Shown in pieces: positions 61,641-64,000 of a DNA stretch of 64,000 bases (position 1 is the stretch's first letter; every line of letters begins with the position of its first letter). The stretch lies in NCBI RefSeq assembly GCF_014651055.1, contig NZ_BMWD01000002.1, positions 38,706 through 102,705 of the forward strand, given 5' to 3'. The notes beneath the pieces were generated by a model, which saw only the letters and a program-made list of their open reading frames with translations, ran no database searches and had not been told where the DNA came from. Position numbers and translations under genes: made by a program. Origin of the DNA: Streptomyces fructofermentans. GTDB taxonomy: Bacteria; Actinomycetota; Actinomycetes; Streptomycetales; Streptomycetaceae.

Positions 61641-64000
61641 CTACCGGGTGCGCCGGGTGGTGACGAGTTGGCCGTTGTGGAGACGGTGGTCGAGGTCGAG
61701 GCCGCTGTCGAGCATCGCAAGGACATCGAGGTGGCGGTCCGCCGGCACGGTCGCCACCCGGCGGCGGTCGCGAGCGACGCGGATGGTCGGGTGACGCTCG
61801 TTGGGCCGTGCGACGTTGACCGGGCCGTCGGGTGTCCCTGCCATCAGCCGGGTCAACGGAGTGGTGGCGGCGCGGTTCTCGAGGAGTTGGTTGATCGGGT
61901 CGGATGGAGTGCGGACGTAGTCGAGGAGATCCTGGATCTCGTAGTCGCTCGCCCCATACTGCTGCGTCCAGCCGTCGATGTGGTGCTGGGCGGTCCACTG
62001 CCGCAGGCCGGCCGACCGGTGCCCTAGGCGGGCGGCGTCGCGGCCAAGGAGGTGGGCGATGCGTCGGGAGGTGATGCCGGAGGTGAGCAGGGTCAGGGCC
62101 TGCTCGGTGTCGACGCCGTGGCGGATGTGCCAGGCAGTGTGTGTGTTGAGCCTGGGTACGCCGGGAGGGAGCGCGGGGCTGGTATGGACAAGGTTGATCA
62201 GGGCGCCGACGGTCCAGCTCAGGGCGTGCCCGAAGGCGGTGCTGATGTTGCGTACCGCCTGTTCGAGCGCCCACCCGGCAGCGACGCCGGGCTGCCAGGA
62301 ATGGGCGAGGTCGGGGATCGTGGTGCCGGAGATCCACTCGCGGAGCGCGGGGGCGATCGGGACGTTCATCTGAGTGCCCCGCGTCTCCTTGTCCTTGAAG
62401 CTCCACGTCTTGGTGACCTCCGGTACGTGGTCGAGCAGACGGTCGAAGACCTGGTGCTCGGTGAGGAAGTCGAGGGTGCGCTGCAGCGGCCATTCCTCCG
62501 GCTCGGCGAGCCGGTCGCCCCCAGTGGTTCCGGTGGCGTCGTCCACCGTGTGCCGCTCGAGCAGCACGGCCAGCTGCTTCGCGAGCCAGTCGAGGTAGCG
62601 GGCCGACCCCAGGCTGGTGCCGGTGGCGGCCCACCGGCCGGCCTGGGTGGGGTCGGTGTTCTCGAAGACGGTGGCGACCCTGTCCGCGAGGGTGAGCCAC
62701 CGGCTGGTGTGCCGCCCGTTGCCGCTCTGGGACAGGGCGAACAGTGCGTCCAGGGCGTCGATGGGATTGCCCTGCGGTGCCGGCGAGGTGGCATGGAGCT
62801 GCAGGACGAGCCAGACGAACGAGGCGAAGTCCGCGGCGATGCCGTCCGCCAGCGCGAAGACTCCGTCAGCGTCCTGCCGCAGGGTGTCCTCGGCGGCGGC
62901 GAGTTCGGCCAGGGCCTCGCCGGTCAGCAGTGCGGAGACGACGCGCAACTGCTCCGGGTCGGGGCTGAGGGAGTCGAACTCGGCAGGTCGGGGCGGGTAG
63001 GGGCGGGTCAGGAAGATCCACCCCTCACTCTCCCGGCCGGCCCGCCCGGCGCGGCCGATGGCGTTGAGGAGTTCAGCGGGGGACAGAGCGCGCTGGCCGT
63101 CGTAGGTGAGCGGGTCGCCGTCGACCTTGTGGTGGACGATGACGGTGCGCACGGGCAGGTTGACGCCGTCGGTGAGGGTACTGGTGCTGGCGATCGCCAG
63201 GAGCGCGTCGCGGCGCAGCGCGCCCTCGACAGCGTGGAGGACGTCTTCGGGCAGGGCGCCGTGGTGGTAGGCGACGCCGTGCAGGGTGCAGCGCACCAGC
63301 GGGTGCTCCGCGCCGAGGGTGTCGGCGAGGTAGTCGGTCAGGGCCGCGGACTCGGGCCGCTCGGGCAGGCGTTCGGCGATGGCGAGTGCCGCGTCACGGG
63401 CTGCCCGCCTGGTGCCGACGACCATCAGCACGCTGCCGTTCGCGGTGAGTTCCGCGGCGCCAGCTGCGAAGACCTGGTAGTCGGCGATCCCGCCTGGCAG
63501 GCGGGTCCGCGCATTCCACCGACCTGCGGAGCTGGCGAAGCGCCGCGTGCCTACCTCGCCGGTAGTCAGCCGGGCGATGGCAGAGGAGGCGGTCGGCCGG
63601 ACATCGAGGAGTGTCTCGACGGGCACGGCGGCGAGCACCGGCGAGGCGTGCTTCGCGGTCGGCCGTCGCTCCGTCAGCTCGGCGTGCTCCGCCATGAGGT
63701 TCGGGTACATGAGCCCGTGCATCCGGCGCGGGCCCCGCCAGGTGTCGGTGAAGTAGACCTCTCGTTCGGGGCGATGCGGGTCGAGCCACGAGGCGATGTC
63801 CCCCTTGTTGCCGACTGCCGCGGACAGCAGCACGAGTCGGATGTCGCTGCGGGCCTGTAGCAGCGTGAGCAGGCTCTCCAGCACGAAGCCGCGCCGCCCC
63901 TGGCCCAGGTGGTGGGCCTCGTCGACGACGACCAGCCCGACCTCCGCCAGTGCTTCGCCGGGGTTGTTGCGGATCATGTGCATGAGCCGCTCGGGGGTGA
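61641..64000 (-). CDS. Ski2-like superfamily 2 helicase, N-terminus outside the window
   Basis: 786 codons are visible; the gene continues beyond 64000 (TPERLMHMIRNN, motif Ib, at the edge). Motif II is VVVDEAHHLGQGRR, motif III LLSAAVGN, then YHHGALPEDVLHAVEGALRR, motif V ASTSTLTDGVNLPVRTVIVHH and motif VI LNAIGRAGRAGRESEG. These are Ski2/HelY-like features. A long C-terminal region (about 400-780 of the visible part) of helical, Trp-containing sequence is not assigned. Bacterial helicases of this size in islands often belong to defence systems such as Hachiman, but its partner would lie outside the window. Confidence 0.85.
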   Translation of the reverse strand, partial: TPERLMHMIRNNPGEALAEVGLVVVDEAHHLGQGRRGFVLESLLTLLQARSDIRLVLLSAAVGNKGDIASWLDPHRPEREVYFTDTWRGPRRMHGLMYPNLMAEHAELTERRPTAKHASPVLAAVPVETLLDVRPTASSAIARLTTGEVGTRRFASSAGRWNARTRLPGGIADYQVFAAGAAELTANGSVLMVVGTRRAARDAALAIAERLPERPESAALTDYLADTLGAEHPLVRCTLHGVAYHHGALPEDVLHAVEGALRRDALLAIASTSTLTDGVNLPVRTVIVHHKVDGDPLTYDGQRALSPAELLNAIGRAGRAGRESEGWIFLTRPYPPRPAEFDSLSPDPEQLRVVSALLTGEALAELAAAEDTLRQDADGVFALADGIAADFASFVWLVLQLHATSPAPQGNPIDALDALFALSQSGNGRHTSRWLTLADRVATVFENTDPTQAGRWAATGTSLGSARYLDWLAKQLAVLLERHTVDDATGTTGGDRLAEPEEWPLQRTLDFLTEHQVFDRLLDHVPEVTKTWSFKDKETRGTQMNVPIAPALREWISGTTIPDLAHSWQPGVAAGWALEQAVRNISTAFGHALSWTVGALINLVHTSPALPPGVPRLNTHTAWHIRHGVDTEQALTLLTSGITSRRIAHLLGRDAARLGHRSAGLRQWTAQHHIDGWTQQYGASDYEIQDLLDYVRTPSDPINQLLENRAATTPLTRLMAGTPDGPVNVARPNERHPTIRVARDRRRVATVPADRHLDVLAMLDSGLDLDHRLHNGQLVTTRRTR

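Larger units (their letters stand above)
53849..64000. mobile_element. Probable second tRNA-Pro-linked genomic island (runs off the window)
   Basis: It begins at a 43-base perfect copy of the tRNA-Pro(GGG) 3' end and continues with sequence homologous to the inner flank of the first mini-island. Coding density drops, base composition is visibly less GC-rich, and the gene content (kinase, uncharacterised proteins, IS, nuclease, helicase) is accessory. No integrase is seen within the window; the far end is outside it. Confidence 0.5.

Noticed and set aside
61445-61663. Small plus-strand ORF DATKESAPIIEIGPAG...
   Set aside because: Mildly protein-like start, but no ribosome site and it overlaps the end of the helicase gene; not enough support.

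Overview
This 64 kb window is chromosomal DNA from a Streptomyces or close relative. The GC content is very high, third codon positions are strongly G/C, GTG starts and 4-base GTGA/ATGA overlaps are frequent, and it carries a Hrd-type sigma factor, a SpoIIE-type phosphatase, Cys-ending leader peptides and arabinan/galactan hydrolases.

Layout. (1) 1-5.3 kb: a GntR-controlled aromatic catabolic operon resembling the lower gallate pathway (galB, galC, galD homologues). It has a type I (VOC) extradiol dioxygenase where a LigAB-type gallate dioxygenase would be expected, and it ends beside an N-terminally truncated MFS transporter. (2) 5.4-12.3 kb: a methyltransferase, an FMN-binding protein with a ferric-reductase-like flavocytochrome divergent from a two-component system, and a LysR/EamA exporter pair. 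(3) 12.4-22.1 kb: an arabinan locus with two secreted GH43 enzymes, a YtfQRT-YjfF-type furanose ABC importer and a LacI regulator with its own operator. (4) 22.5-27.8 kb: an LpqY-SugABC-type trehalose importer between an intact tRNA-Pro(GGG) gene and a 41-bp fragment of the 3' end of that tRNA. This looks like a small tRNA-bracketed island with no integrase. (5) 28.2-35.3 kb: a betaine/osmoprotectant-type ABC importer divergent from a three-gene operon (ornithine-cyclodeaminase-like protein, histidine-ammonia-lyase-like protein without the Ala-Ser-Gly MIO tripeptide, amidohydrolase). This is the most interesting locus: it may take up and break down a betaine-type amino acid such as ergothioneine. 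(6) 35.4-43 kb: a hypothetical membrane protein, a GH30 endo-beta-1,6-galactanase, a maleylacetate reductase, a sigma-70 factor and a PAS/GAF/PP2C/HATPase phosphatase. (7) 43.4-53.7 kb: a probable sulfur-scavenging region with two flavin monooxygenases, a GST-like protein and a dipeptide-type ABC importer with a fused double ATPase. Three tiny leader-peptide ORFs sit in front of its transcription units. (8) 53.8 kb to the end: a probable second genomic island that begins at another tRNA-Pro 3' fragment. It carries a Ser/Thr kinase, a large uncharacterised Cys/His protein, an IS5-family element, a PD-(D/E)XK (DUF559-like) nuclease and a Ski2-like helicase that runs off the window.

The genes mostly serve uptake and use of plant- or soil-derived carbon and sulfur compounds. 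Two tRNA-Pro-linked insertions are visible; the second has a possible anti-phage character. All family names come from reading motifs in the translated sequence; no database search was run.
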